Assembly: GCF_021044885.1 (NCBI RefSeq)
Contig: NZ_JAJNOD010000001.1
Location: 868,001-932,000, forward strand
Source of the DNA: Microbacterium nymphoidis
GTDB lineage: Bacteria > Actinomycetota > Actinomycetes > Actinomycetales > Microbacteriaceae
DNA: 64,000 nt
Direction of reading: 5' to 3'
In this document: one piece after another, positions 1-8,505 of the stretch
Layout: each line of letters starts with the position of its first letter
Numbering within the stretch: the first letter of the stretch is position 1
Translations under genes and position numbers: made by a program
The notes under the pieces: generated by a model
Told to the model about the DNA's origin: nothing
Databases searched by the model: none
The model's input: the letters and a program-made list of their open reading frames with translations, nothing else

Positions 1-364
1 CCAGGTCGGCGAACGAGTCGCGGAATCCAGCGGGAACGGGCTCGACACCGCGACGGAACGAACGGTAGCCCATGCTCCAATCCGCGAACTTCCGCTCCGT
101 GATCGGCTCCGACACCAGGATTCGCACGTCGTGATGACGGGAGTCGCGCCCAATCCGCTCGAGCAGGCTCTCGATGACCGACGGTGCACCTTCGAGGACC
201 TGGATGAACCTGCCATCCCTGAACAGCAGCATGCCGGTGATGTGATTCTCCGTATTGAAGCGCCGGAATTCGACGAGGAGCTGGGCGAGCGCTGTCTCGC
301 GGAACGGCTGCGAGGCGGTGCTGGCGTAGACGAGGGTGATCAGACCCTCACGGTTCGCGGTCAC
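1..364 (-). CDS. BLUF-domain blue-light photoreceptor (3' end beyond window)
   Basis: The visible 121 residues form an almost complete BLUF domain, which binds FAD non-covalently and senses blue light. Residues Tyr13, Asn37, Gln55, Trp96 and Met98 align without gaps, at a constant offset of 8, with the photocycle residues Tyr21, Asn45, Gln63, Trp104 and Met106 of AppA. Typical blocks are LVYAS near residue 12, ITGMLLF near 42 and FIQVLEG near 53. The GTG start at 362-364 has an AAGGAG ribosome site and overlaps the stop of the upstream small gene (GTGA), so the two are translationally coupled. The gene runs off the left edge, so it is unknown whether an output domain follows or it is a short stand-alone BLUF protein. 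The family call is firm; the output is not known. Confidence 0.9.
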   Translation of the reverse strand, partial: MTANREGLITLVYASTASQPFRETALAQLLVEFRRFNTENHITGMLLFRDGRFIQVLEGAPSVIESLLERIGRDSRHHDVRILVSEPITERKFADWSMGYRSFRRGVEPVPAGFRDSFADL

Positions 365-615
365 GGGGTCACTCCTTGGGCGTCGGCGCAATGCCGGGTC
401 TGGTCGGTCGACTGCAGGTTCGTGACCGCGGAGGTCGCCTCGCGAAGCGAGGGGAAGTCGCCGACAGGCTGCGAGTGCGAGTCGTGCGCACGGAAGGTGC
501 CATCGGGGCGGCGGTCGACGAACCCGAGGAAGTCACCCCCGCGACTGCCCACATGGAATCCGTCTTCGACACATGCCCACAGGACATCGGACGGGTACTG
601 CTGTGCATCTGCCAC
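361..615 (-). CDS. Small conserved-looking hypothetical protein (84 aa), coupled to BLUF gene
   Basis: This 84-residue soluble protein has a GTG start at 615. It is rich in Gly and Asp, with a central GFHVGSRGGDFLGFVD segment and no signal peptide, membrane segment or recognised catalytic motif. Its stop codon overlaps the GTG of the BLUF gene, so it is the promoter-proximal gene of a two-gene unit and may supply a partner or simply share regulation. The real start could lie slightly upstream, because no strong ribosome site is seen before this GTG. I do not recognise a family; reality of the gene is supported by the tight overlap and by coding-like third-position GC. Confidence 0.65.
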   Translation of the reverse strand: MADAQQYPSDVLWACVEDGFHVGSRGGDFLGFVDRRPDGTFRAHDSHSQPVGDFPSLREATSAVTNLQSTDQTRHCADAQGVTP

Positions 616-697
616 AGCTTGATCGTATGGCTCTCCGGCCCCGCACCTGCGCCACGAGGTGCTCCAGCGTGCTCGCGGGTGTCCTTAGGATCGGAGG

Positions 698-1402
698 GTG
701 AGCGAAGCCGAGACCCCGATCCCCCGGCCGGGAGCCGTCTATTTCGTCGGGCGCGCGGTGCTGCGCCCGCTCTTCACCGCTCTATACGGCGCGCGCACCA
801 GCGGTCGCGAGCACGTGCCGCCGACCGGTGCGGTCCTTCTCGTCGCCAACCACCTGTCCGGGTGGGACACCGTGCTGATTCCGACGGCCGCATCGCGTCC
901 CGTCCAGTTCCTGACCAAGTCGAGCCTGTTCACCCGACCCGGCCCCCTCGGGCGTGTCCTCCGCTGGTTCTTCACGTCGATCGGCGGCGTTCCGGTGCTT
1001 CGCACCGCAGGGCAGGCGGCACAGGCCGCCCTCGACTCCGGTGCCCGTATCCTCCGTGCCGGAAGCGTCTTCGCGGTGTTCCCGGAAGGTTCGCGCTCGC
1101 GCGATGGGCGCCTGTACCAGGGGCGCAGCGGGGCCGGCTGGATGGCGCTGGAGACCGGGGCGACGGTGGTGCCCGTCGGAGTGGTCGGAACGGCAGACAT
1201 GGCCTTGTTCGGCCCCCTCCGCGGGCGCCCGCGCCCCGAGGCGCGCTTCGGCGCTCCGCTGGATCTCAGCGATCTGGAGGGCATGCCCCGCGGTGCCGCA
1301 CGCCGTATCGCCACCGAACGCATCATGGCGGCCATCGCCGCCCTCACCGGTCAGGAGCGCGCGGACGAGGTGAACGGCTCGAGCCGGGACGCCGGCGCAT
1401 AG
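698..1402 (+). CDS. plsC: 1-acyl-sn-glycerol-3-phosphate acyltransferase (PlsC family)
   Basis: This membrane-associated enzyme of phospholipid synthesis transfers an acyl chain to lysophosphatidic acid. The catalytic NHLSGWD motif (H-X4-D) lies near residue 50 and a glycerol-phosphate-binding FPEGSRSRDG block near residue 128. The length of 234 residues is normal for short actinobacterial PlsC proteins. The GTG start lies exactly six bases after a TAGGAT box at 686-691, the leaderless pattern seen throughout this window, which fixes this start. It is divergent from the small gene at 361-615 with an 82-bp gap. Substrate specificity among the several PlsC paralogues usual in actinobacteria cannot be told. 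Confidence 0.88.
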   Translation: MSEAETPIPRPGAVYFVGRAVLRPLFTALYGARTSGREHVPPTGAVLLVANHLSGWDTVLIPTAASRPVQFLTKSSLFTRPGPLGRVLRWFFTSIGGVPVLRTAGQAAQAALDSGARILRAGSVFAVFPEGSRSRDGRLYQGRSGAGWMALETGATVVPVGVVGTADMALFGPLRGRPRPEARFGAPLDLSDLEGMPRGAARRIATERIMAAIAALTGQERADEVNGSSRDAGA

Positions 1403-1440
1403 CCGTTGCCCGCGCAGGCCGGGGAGCCTACCGTGAGGCC

Positions 1441-1986
1441 ATGCGCACGCTCCGCTACTACATCAATGTCACGCTCGACGGTTGCGTGGACCACCGCGAG
1501 GGCAACCCCACAGAGGACGTGAACCGTGCCGCCACCGCGAGCATCGCCCGTGCCGACGAGCTCCTGTTCGGTCGTGTCGTCTACGAGATGATGCGCGATG
1601 CCTGGCGCGATCCGCTGCCCCCGGGCACGCCTGCGTGGGAGATCGAGTTCGCGGAGACGATCGGCCGCGCCCGCAAGAGCGTCTTCTCACGCACTCTCCC
1701 CTCCGTGGACTGGAACGCCGAACTGCTGCGCGGGGACCTGCTCGCGGCGGTGGCAGCCCTGAAAGAGCGAGCCGGCGGCGAGATTCTCGTCTCCGGGGTC
1801 ACCCTGCCCACCGCGCTCGCGCAGCTGGACCTCATCGACGAGTACGAGTTCCTCGTGCAGCCGCACGTCGCTGGCCACGGTCCCTACCTGCTCGAGGGAC
1901 TGACGAATCGGCCGGGCCTTGAGCCAGTGCATCGGGAGGAGTTCCCATCCGGGGCCGTCCTCACCCGCTTCCGCCGAACCCGCTGA
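1441..1986 (+). CDS. Dihydrofolate-reductase-like protein (RibD C-terminal domain family)
   Basis: A 181-residue single-domain protein of the RibD C-terminal/DHFR-like family, which are NAD(P)H-dependent reductases of mostly unknown substrate. The opening beta strand leading to an INVTLDGCVD segment, the LLFGRVVYEMM block and the late GGEILVSGVTLPTAL segment match the family fold. The ATG is preceded at six bases by TACCGT (1429-1434), consistent with a leaderless mRNA. It stands alone between plsC and aceE. It is not the riboflavin-pathway RibD, which starts at 63663 and carries the deaminase domain. Confidence 0.8.
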   Translation: MRTLRYYINVTLDGCVDHREGNPTEDVNRAATASIARADELLFGRVVYEMMRDAWRDPLPPGTPAWEIEFAETIGRARKSVFSRTLPSVDWNAELLRGDLLAAVAALKERAGGEILVSGVTLPTALAQLDLIDEYEFLVQPHVAGHGPYLLEGLTNRPGLEPVHREEFPSGAVLTRFRRTR

Positions 1987-2126
1987 CCCTCCGCGATGAC
2001 CACACGCGGCGTGCGGCGGAATGTGGGTAGGCTGGTGATGCGCATGCCGTGTGATGTCTACAACACCTCCCCGTGCGCCGATCCGCCCCTTTGGCATGAT
2101 CTGCCAGTACGACGAAAGGTCGCCCG

Positions 2127-4853
2127 GTGACTGTTCACGACCAGGATCCCTACAGCCAAGAACCTCTCGACAGCGATCCCGAAGAGACCGCCGAGTGGCA
2201 GGAATCCCTCACCGATCTCGTTGATGCCAAGGGCCCGCAGCGCGGCCGGGAAATCATGCTCAGCATGCTCTCCACCTCGCGCGAGCTGCACCTGGGCGTC
2301 CCGATGGTTCCCACCACGGACTACATCAACACGATCGCGCCCGTCAACGAGCCGGAGTTCCCGGGCGATGAAGAACTGGAGCGCCGCTATCGTTCCTGGA
2401 TCCGCTGGAACGCCGCCATCATGGTGCACCGCGCGCAGCGTCCCGGCATCGGCGTGGGCGGGCACATCTCCACGTACGCCGGAGCCGCCACCCTCTACGA
2501 GGTCGGCTTCAACCACTTCTTCCGCGGCCACGGTCACCCGGGCGGCGGCGATCAGATCTTCATCCAGGGTCACGCCTCCCCCGGCATCTACGCCCGCTCC
2601 TTCCTCGAGGGCCGCCTCACCGAGGCCCAGCTCGACGGATTCCGTCAGGAGAAGTCGGCAGGCGCCAACGGCCTGCCCTCGTACCCGCACCCGCGTCTCA
2701 TGCCGGACTACTGGCAGTTCCCGACAGTCTCGATGGGCCTCGGCCCGATCAACGCCATCTATCAGGCGATGACCAACAAGTACCTCACCAACCGTGGCAT
2801 CAAGGACGCCAGCGACTCGCACGTGTGGGCGTTCCTCGGCGACGGCGAGATGGACGAGGTCGAGTCGCGTGGCCAGCTGCAGGTGGCGGCCAACGAGGGC
2901 CTCGACAACCTCACCTTCGTGATCAACGCCAACCTCCAGCGCCTCGACGGTCCGGTGCGCGGTAACGGCAAGATCGTGCAGGAGCTGGAGAGCTTCTTCC
3001 GCGGTGCCGGCTGGAACGTCATCAAGGTGGTCTGGGGCCGGGAGTGGGACGAGCTGCTCGCCCGTGACAAGGACGGCGCGCTCGTCAACCTGATGAACGT
3101 CACCCCGGACGGCGACTACCAGACCTACAAGGCCGAGTCCGGCGCGTTCATCCGTGAGAACTTCTTCGGTCGTGACCCGCGCACGCTCGAGATGGTCAAG
3201 GACTACACCGACGACCAGATCTGGGGCCTGCGGCGCGGCGGCCATGATTACCGCAAGGTGTACGCCGCCTACAAGGCCGCGATGGAGCACAAGGGCCAGC
3301 CCACCGTCATCATCGCCAAGACGGTCAAGGGCTACGGCCTCGGCCCGCACTTCGAGGGCCGCAACGCCACGCACCAGATGAAGAAGATGACGCTGGACGA
3401 CCTGAAGCTGTTCCGCGACACCATGCACATCCCGGTGTCCGACGCCCAGCTCGAGGCGAACCCGTACCTCCCGCCGTACTACAACCCGGGCGAGCAGGAC
3501 GAGACCACGCAGTACATGCTGGAACGGCGCCGCTCCCTCGGTGGATTCCTCCCGGAGCGCCGCACCACGCACGTGGGTCTGGACCTGCCCGGCGACGACG
3601 CCTACAAGCTCGTCAAGAAGGGCTCCGGTACGCAGGAGATCGCCACGACGATGGCCTTCGCCCGCCTCCTCAAGGACCTGTTGCGCGACAAGAACATCGG
3701 ACACCGCATCGTCCCCGTCATTCCCGACGAGGCCCGCACGTTCGGTATGGACGCGTACTTCCCGACCGCCAAGATCTACAACCCGCACGGCCAGAACTAC
3801 GTCTCGGTCGACCGCGAGCTGCTGCTGGCGTACAAGGAGAGCCCGCAGGGTCAGATCGTCCACGTCGGCATCAACGAGGCCGGCGCCACCGCCGCGTTCA
3901 CCACGACGGGAACCTCGTACGCCACGCACGGCGAGCCGCTGATTCCGGTCTACATCTTCTACTCGATGTTCGGCCACCAGCGCACCGGCGACGCCTTCTG
4001 GGCAGCGGGCGACCAGATGGCGCGCGGTTTCGTCATCGGCGCCACCGCCGGACGCACCACGCTCACCGGTGAGGGACTGCAGCACGCGGACGGACACTCG
4101 CCGCTGCTGGCCTCCACGAACCCGGCCACCATCGCGTACGACCCGGCCTACGGCTACGAGCTGGCGCACATCGTGCAGGCGGGCCTGGACCGCATGTACG
4201 GCGGAAACCACCCCGACCCCGACGTGATGTACTACATCACCGTCTACAACGAGCCGATCGTCCAGCCCGCCGAGCCCGAGGGCGTCGACGTGGATGGCAT
4301 CCTGCGCGGCATGCACCGCATCTCCGAGGCCACGGGCTCCGGCCCCCGCGCTCAGCTCCTCGCCTCCGGCGTGGGAGTGCCGTGGGCGCTGGAGGCGCAG
4401 CAGCTGCTGGCCGACGACTGGGGTGTGTCTGCAGACGTCTGGTCGGTCACCTCGTGGGGAGAGCTGCGCAAGGACGGCCTCGCCGCCGATGAGCACAACT
4501 TCCTCCACCCGGAGGAGGAGCCGCTGGTTCCCTACGTCACGCGTCGCCTGAACGAGGCCGAGGGCCCCGTCACCGCGGTGAGCGACTACATGCACGCCGT
4601 GCAGGATCAGATTCGTCAGTGGGTGCCTCAGCGCTTCGCATCGCTCGGTGCCGACGGCTTCGGTTTCTCGGACACCCGCGCAGCGGCGCGTCGCTTCTTC
4701 AAGATCGACGGCCCGTCGATCGTGGTGCGCACGCTGCTGTCGCTGGCCGAGGACGGCAAGATCGACCGCTCGGTCGTGAAGGCCGCCATCGACAAGTACG
4801 ACCTGTTCAACGTGAACGCCGGGACCAGCGGAAACGCGGGCGGCGAGAGCTGA
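2127..4853 (+). CDS. aceE: Pyruvate dehydrogenase E1 component, homodimeric type
   Basis: E1 of the pyruvate dehydrogenase complex decarboxylates pyruvate with thiamine diphosphate and passes the acetyl group to E2. The 908 residues are the full length of the homodimeric (alpha2) family, with the ThDP-binding [10 protein letters not shown] block near residue 245, [12 protein letters not shown] after it, and the C-terminal transketolase-like domain. The GTG start follows a GAAAGG ribosome site and gives an acidic N-terminus typical of actinobacterial AceE. Its stop lies 5 bp before the fasR start, suggesting co-transcription with the fatty-acid regulator, and hence a link between acetyl-CoA supply and lipid synthesis. 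Confidence 0.97.
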   Translation: MTVHDQDPYSQEPLDSDPEETAEWQESLTDLVDAKGPQRGREIMLSMLSTSRELHLGVPMVPTTDYINTIAPVNEPEFPGDEELERRYRSWIRWNAAIMVHRAQRPGIGVGGHISTYAGAATLYEVGFNHFFRGHGHPGGGDQIFIQGHASPGIYARSFLEGRLTEAQLDGFRQEKSAGANGLPSYPHPRLMPDYWQFPTVSMGLGPINAIYQAMTNKYLTNRGIKDASDSHVWAFLGDGEMDEVESRGQLQVAANEGLDNLTFVINANLQRLDGPVRGNGKIVQELESFFRGAGWNVIKVVWGREWDELLARDKDGALVNLMNVTPDGDYQTYKAESGAFIRENFFGRDPRTLEMVKDYTDDQIWGLRRGGHDYRKVYAAYKAAMEHKGQPTVIIAKTVKGYGLGPHFEGRNATHQMKKMTLDDLKLFRDTMHIPVSDAQLEANPYLPPYYNPGEQDETTQYMLERRRSLGGFLPERRTTHVGLDLPGDDAYKLVKKGSGTQEIATTMAFARLLKDLLRDKNIGHRIVPVIPDEARTFGMDAYFPTAKIYNPHGQNYVSVDRELLLAYKESPQGQIVHVGINEAGATAAFTTTGTSYATHGEPLIPVYIFYSMFGHQRTGDAFWAAGDQMARGFVIGATAGRTTLTGEGLQHADGHSPLLASTNPATIAYDPAYGYELAHIVQAGLDRMYGGNHPDPDVMYYITVYNEPIVQPAEPEGVDVDGILRGMHRISEATGSGPRAQLLASGVGVPWALEAQQLLADDWGVSADVWSVTSWGELRKDGLAADEHNFLHPEEEPLVPYVTRRLNEAEGPVTAVSDYMHAVQDQIRQWVPQRFASLGADGFGFSDTRAAARRFFKIDGPSIVVRTLLSLAEDGKIDRSVVKAAIDKYDLFNVNAGTSGNAGGES

Positions 4854-4858
4854 GAGCG

Positions 4859-6109
4859 GTGGCGAACGCGCCCGCCGGGGACATCCCCCAGGACAAGGCC
4901 GAGACTCTCGCGTGGTTGCGCAAGATCTCGGGCGACCTGGCGACGGTGACCACGAAACGCCTCGAAGAGAGGCTGCCGTGGTACGCCGAGATGCCCCCGG
5001 CGCGGCGCTCGTCCGTGGGCCTGGTGGCGCAGGCCGGCATCACGTCCTTCATCCAGTGGTACGAGGACCCCACCTCCACTCCGTGGATCGCGGCGGACAT
5101 CTTCGCCGCCGCTCCCCGTGAGCTCCTGCGCAGCGTCAGTCTGCAGCAGACGTTGCAGCTCATCCGCGTCACCGTGGAGGTCACCGAGGAGCGCGTCGCC
5201 GGACGCGGCGGTCACGTCCACGAGGCGATCCTGGAGTACTCCCGCGACCTCGCCTTCACCGCGGCCGACGTCTACGCCCGCGCGGCCGAAGCGCGCGGTC
5301 TGTGGGACGCGCGCCTGGAGGCCCTGGTGGTGGACTCGATCCTGACCGGCGAGACGGACGACGAGCTTCCCAGTCGCATCGCCGCCCTGGGCTGGCACGG
5401 CCACGGCGAAGTCAGCGTGCTGGTGGGCACCACACCCGCGATGTTCGACATCGATCAGGTCAGACGCACCGCCCGCAAGCTCGGCGTGGACGTGCTGGTC
5501 GGCGTTCAGGGCGCCCGGCTCGTGCTCGTGATCGGGCGTGCGCAGGATCCGGCTGCCGACACGGAGCCCGCCGAGGGCCGGCCCTTCGTCGACATCGCCC
5601 AGGCGATGGAGCCCTGTTTCGGCTCGGGCCACCTGGTGCTGGGCCCCACTGTCCCCGCCCTCGTGGACGCGAGCATGTCCGCGCGCGCGGCCCTCGCCGG
5701 ATTCGCCGTCGCCAGCGGCTGGCGTCACGCGCCACGCCCGGTCGAAGCCGACGACCTCCTTCCCGAGCGCGCCCTCGCCGGCGACCCGCTGGCACGGACC
5801 ACGCTCGTCGAGCGCATCTACCGTCCGCTGCTGGCCCACTCGGCAGACCTCGTCGCGACGCTGTGGAGCTACCTGGACAACGGCCGGTCGCTGGAGGCGA
5901 CGGCCCGTGAGCTGTTCGTCCACCCGAACACCGTGCGCTACCGGCTGAAGCGAGTGAGCGAGATCATCGGCTGGGATGCCACCGGGCCGCGCGAGGCCCT
6001 GATCCTGCAGACCGCCCTGATCCTCGGCTCAATCGGGGCCGCAGACGGTGTGCGGCGGCGACCGACACGCCGCAACGGTCAAATCCTGTCGACTTCACAC
6101 AAACAGTGA
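4859..6109 (+). CDS. fasR: PucR-type regulator of fatty-acid synthesis (FasR-like)
   Basis: This 416-residue protein has the PucR/CdaR layout: a long N-terminal sensory region, a GGDEF-related middle region and a C-terminal helix-turn-helix, visible as ATARELFVHPNTVRYRL near residue 350. In Streptomyces coelicolor a PucR-like protein called FasR lies directly upstream of fabD-fabH-acpP-fabF and activates that operon; the gene order here is the same, so the name rests on fold plus synteny. The GTG start at 4859 leaves a 5-bp gap to aceE. A longer in-frame reading inside aceE is rejected because it would overlap 240 bp of a well-conserved gene. The likely target is the short region before fabD (6110-6167). 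Confidence 0.85.
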   Translation: MANAPAGDIPQDKAETLAWLRKISGDLATVTTKRLEERLPWYAEMPPARRSSVGLVAQAGITSFIQWYEDPTSTPWIAADIFAAAPRELLRSVSLQQTLQLIRVTVEVTEERVAGRGGHVHEAILEYSRDLAFTAADVYARAAEARGLWDARLEALVVDSILTGETDDELPSRIAALGWHGHGEVSVLVGTTPAMFDIDQVRRTARKLGVDVLVGVQGARLVLVIGRAQDPAADTEPAEGRPFVDIAQAMEPCFGSGHLVLGPTVPALVDASMSARAALAGFAVASGWRHAPRPVEADDLLPERALAGDPLARTTLVERIYRPLLAHSADLVATLWSYLDNGRSLEATARELFVHPNTVRYRLKRVSEIIGWDATGPREALILQTALILGSIGAADGVRRRPTRRNGQILSTSHKQ

Positions 6110-6167
6110 TCGATTTTCTGTGAGGAGTATGCCAGCGCAGGGCGGAATTCCTTGGCAAACTGAATCA
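6110..6167 (+). promoter_or_regulatory. fabD promoter / candidate FasR target region
   Basis: This 58-bp gap between fasR and fabD is the only non-coding space before the fab genes. It carries CAAACT at 6156-6161, six bases before the fabD GTG, matching the leaderless spacing used by other genes here although the box is weak, as expected for an activator-dependent promoter. ACAAACAG at the end of fasR and TTCTGTGA just after it form an imperfect inverted pair that could be an operator. This is inference from position and sequence only. Confidence 0.35.
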
Positions 6168-7094
6168 GTGATCGTCCTCGCATGCCCTGGTCAGGGCTCA
6201 CAGACTCCCGGATTCCTCACCCCCTGGCTCGAGCTGGCGGGCGCTCGTGAACGTCTGCAGGCGTACTCCGACGCGGCCCAGGTCGACCTGATCGCGCACG
6301 GGACCGAGTCCGACGCCGACACCATCCGCGACACCTCCATCGCGCAGCCGCTGATCGTCGCGGCCAGTCTCCTCGCGTTCCACGCGCTGGGAGATGCTGC
6401 CTCCCGCGCAGGCGGTGTGGCGGGCCACTCGGTCGGTGAGGTGGCGGCGCTCGCGGCGACGGGCATCGTCTCGGACGAGCACGCGATGCACCTTGTGGGC
6501 GAGCGCGGACGCGCAATGGCCGCAGCCGCGGCGGAGGCGGCCACCGGCATGGCCGCCGTGGTCGGCGGCGTCGAGTCCGATGTACTCGCAGCCATCGCCG
6601 ACGCGGGCCTGGAGCCGGCCAACTTCAACGGAGGTGGTCAGATCGTCGCCGCCGGATCGGTGGAGGGCCTCGCAGCCCTCGGCGACAATGCCCCGCGTGG
6701 AGCTCGCGTGATCCCGCTTCAGGTGGCCGGAGCATTCCACACCCGCTACATGGCCTCGGCGCGTCCCGCGCTGCAGAGTGCGGTCGAGGCCGCCTCAGCC
6801 GACGGCGTACTGGCCCCGGACCGCACGCTGTGGACCAACAGCGACGGCACTGTCATCACGGACGGGAACCGCGCCCTGGAGCTGATCGTCCATCAGATCA
6901 CCTCCCCCGTGCGCTGGGACCTCTGCATGGCGTCCTTCGCCGATGCCGGAATCACCGGCATGATCGAGCTGGCCCCGGCCGGCGCTCTGGTCGGCCTCGC
7001 CAAGCGCGGCCTTCGCGGCGTGCCGACGGTAGCCGTCAAGACCCCGGACGACCTGGAAGCGGCCGTCGCGATGCTGAACGGAGAGAACGCATGA
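6168..7094 (+). CDS. fabD: Malonyl-CoA:ACP transacylase
   Basis: FabD moves malonyl groups from CoA to acyl carrier protein, the entry step of type II fatty-acid synthesis. The protein begins directly with the core strand (VIVLACPGQGSQ), has the nucleophile Ser88 in GHSVG, and the partner His191 in AFHTRYM. At 308 residues it is normal length. An in-frame ATG exists at 6129, but its GAGGAG is too close to the codon and would add a 13-residue non-conserved tail, so the GTG at 6168 is preferred. The stop overlaps the fabH start (ATGA). Confidence 0.95.
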   Translation: MIVLACPGQGSQTPGFLTPWLELAGARERLQAYSDAAQVDLIAHGTESDADTIRDTSIAQPLIVAASLLAFHALGDAASRAGGVAGHSVGEVAALAATGIVSDEHAMHLVGERGRAMAAAAAEAATGMAAVVGGVESDVLAAIADAGLEPANFNGGGQIVAAGSVEGLAALGDNAPRGARVIPLQVAGAFHTRYMASARPALQSAVEAASADGVLAPDRTLWTNSDGTVITDGNRALELIVHQITSPVRWDLCMASFADAGITGMIELAPAGALVGLAKRGLRGVPTVAVKTPDDLEAAVAMLNGENA

Positions 7095-8092
7095 GCGTCA
7101 CGCTGACCCAGGGGCAGGGCCCCGCCTTCACCCGGATCTACTCCTACGGCGCCGCCCGTGGCGAGAACGCGGTGACCAACGACGAGATCGTCGAGCCGAT
7201 CAACTCGTCCGACGAGTGGATCCGCCAGCGCACCGGCGTGGTGACGCGCGTACGGGCCGTCGCCACCACGAGCGCCACCGACCTGGCCACCGCGGCCGCC
7301 GCCGAGGCCATCGCGAAGAGCGGCGTCGATCCGTCAGAGATCGACCTCGTCATCTGCGCCACCATCAGCAACGTGCAGCAGACCCCGTCGATGTCGGCCG
7401 TCGTCGCCGACCGCGTCGGCGCCAACCCGGCCGCCGCCTACGACAGCAACGCCGCATGCGCCGGCTTCACCTACGGCGTGGCCCAGGCCGACGCCCTGAT
7501 CCGTGCGGGCGCAGCCAAGTATGCCGTGGTCATCGGTGCGGAGAAGCTGTCCGACGTCATCGACCCCACCGACCGGACGATCTCGTTCCTGCTCGGCGAC
7601 GGCGCCGGCGCCGTGGTCATCGGCCCGAGCGACACCCCCGGCATCTCCGCGACGGTGTGGGGTTCGGACGGCTCCAAGGCCGACACCGTGGGCATGGACC
7701 ACACCCTCGTGGAGTTCCGCGACGGCGAGGCGAAGTGGCCGACGCTGCGCCAGGAGGGTCCGAGCGTCTTCCGCTGGGCGGTGTGGGAGATGGCCAAGGT
7801 CGCCAAGCAGGCCCTCGAGGTCGCGGGTGTCCAGGCTTCCGACCTCGCCGCATTCGTCCCCCATCAGGCCAACATGCGCATCATCGACGAGTTCGCCAAG
7901 CAGCTCGGGCTGCCCGAGAGCGTCGTGATCGCCCGCGACATCGAGACCACGGGCAACACGTCCGCCGCCTCGGTCCCCCTCGCGACGCACCGCCTGCTCG
8001 AGGAGCACCCGGAGCTGAGCGGCGGCCTTGCGCTGCAGATCGGCTTCGGTGCCGGACTGGTGTACGGCGCGCAGGTCGTCGTCCTCCCCTGA
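7091..8092 (+). CDS. fabH: 3-oxoacyl-ACP synthase III (initiating condensing enzyme)
   Basis: FabH condenses a short acyl-CoA with malonyl-ACP to start each fatty-acid chain; in actinobacteria it usually prefers branched starters, which fits the anteiso/iso lipids of this group. The catalytic triad is visible: Cys123 in NAACAGFTYG, His258 in VPHQANMRI and Asn289 in TGNTSAAS. The length is 333 residues. The start overlaps the fabD stop by four bases. Starter preference is inferred from the lineage, not from the sequence. Confidence 0.96.
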   Translation: MSVTLTQGQGPAFTRIYSYGAARGENAVTNDEIVEPINSSDEWIRQRTGVVTRVRAVATTSATDLATAAAAEAIAKSGVDPSEIDLVICATISNVQQTPSMSAVVADRVGANPAAAYDSNAACAGFTYGVAQADALIRAGAAKYAVVIGAEKLSDVIDPTDRTISFLLGDGAGAVVIGPSDTPGISATVWGSDGSKADTVGMDHTLVEFRDGEAKWPTLRQEGPSVFRWAVWEMAKVAKQALEVAGVQASDLAAFVPHQANMRIIDEFAKQLGLPESVVIARDIETTGNTSAASVPLATHRLLEEHPELSGGLALQIGFGAGLVYGAQVVVLP

Positions 8093-8142
8093 CGCACTCC
8101 CCCCATAAACTGTTTCCGCCCATCCAACAACAAGGAGAAATC

Positions 8143-8391
8143 ATGGCATTCACGAAGGACGAGGTCCTCGCTGGTCTTGCCGAGCTCGTCACCGACGAGA
8201 CCGGTATCTCGGCCGACGAGGTCGCGCTGGACAAGTCGTTCACCGATGACCTCGACATCGACTCGATCTCCATGATGACGATCGTCGTCAACGCCGAGGA
8301 GAAGTTCGGCGTCAAGATCCCGGACGACGAGGTCAAGAACCTGAAGACCGTCGGCGACGCCGTCGACTTCATCGTCGCAGGCCAGGAGTAA
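8143..8391 (+). CDS. acpP: Acyl carrier protein
   Basis: An 82-residue acidic carrier protein that holds growing acyl chains on 4'-phosphopantetheine. The attachment site is Ser41 in DLDIDSISMM. It has a strong AAGGAG ribosome site seven bases before the ATG and lies 50 bp after fabH. It is followed by a strong hairpin (8398-8430) that probably sets its level above that of the downstream fabF. Confidence 0.97.
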   Translation: MAFTKDEVLAGLAELVTDETGISADEVALDKSFTDDLDIDSISMMTIVVNAEEKFGVKIPDDEVKNLKTVGDAVDFIVAGQE

Positions 8392-8397
8392 TTCCTT

Positions 8398-8430
8398 CGG
8401 CGTGCCGCAGCCGAACGCTGCGGCACGCCG
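8398..8430 (+). terminator. Hairpin between acpP and fabF (partial terminator or mRNA stabiliser)
   Basis: A perfect 13-bp inverted repeat (CGGCGTGCCGCAG and its complement) with a 7-base loop begins six bases after the acpP stop. There is no T-run after it, and fabF continues on the same strand 75 bp later, so it may be a leaky terminator or a 3'-end stabiliser that raises acpP mRNA over fabF. Confidence 0.6.
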
Positions 8431-8505
8431 CCCCTTCATGTCCCCCGCGGACCCAGGTCCCACCAGGACCGCCCCACGCTTTTCGCACAAACCAGGAGAG
8501 AGTGC

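Noticed and set aside
376-1986. 536-residue forward ORF spanning plsC
   Set aside because: Only its last 181 codons are a real gene (1441-1986); the rest is an out-of-frame reading of plsC and of the reverse-strand small gene.
2058-4595. 845-residue reverse-strand ORF
   Set aside because: It is the shadow of aceE. High GC leaves few stop codons on the opposite strand; the translation has no domain and is Arg/His/Val-rich.
4628-5923. 431-residue reverse-strand ORF
   Set aside because: Antisense shadow of fasR and the end of aceE, with low-complexity composition.
6129-6167. Upstream ATG start for fabD
   Set aside because: Its Shine-Dalgarno-like sequence abuts the codon and the added residues are not FabD-like; the GTG at 6168 begins at the conserved core and has the leaderless spacing.
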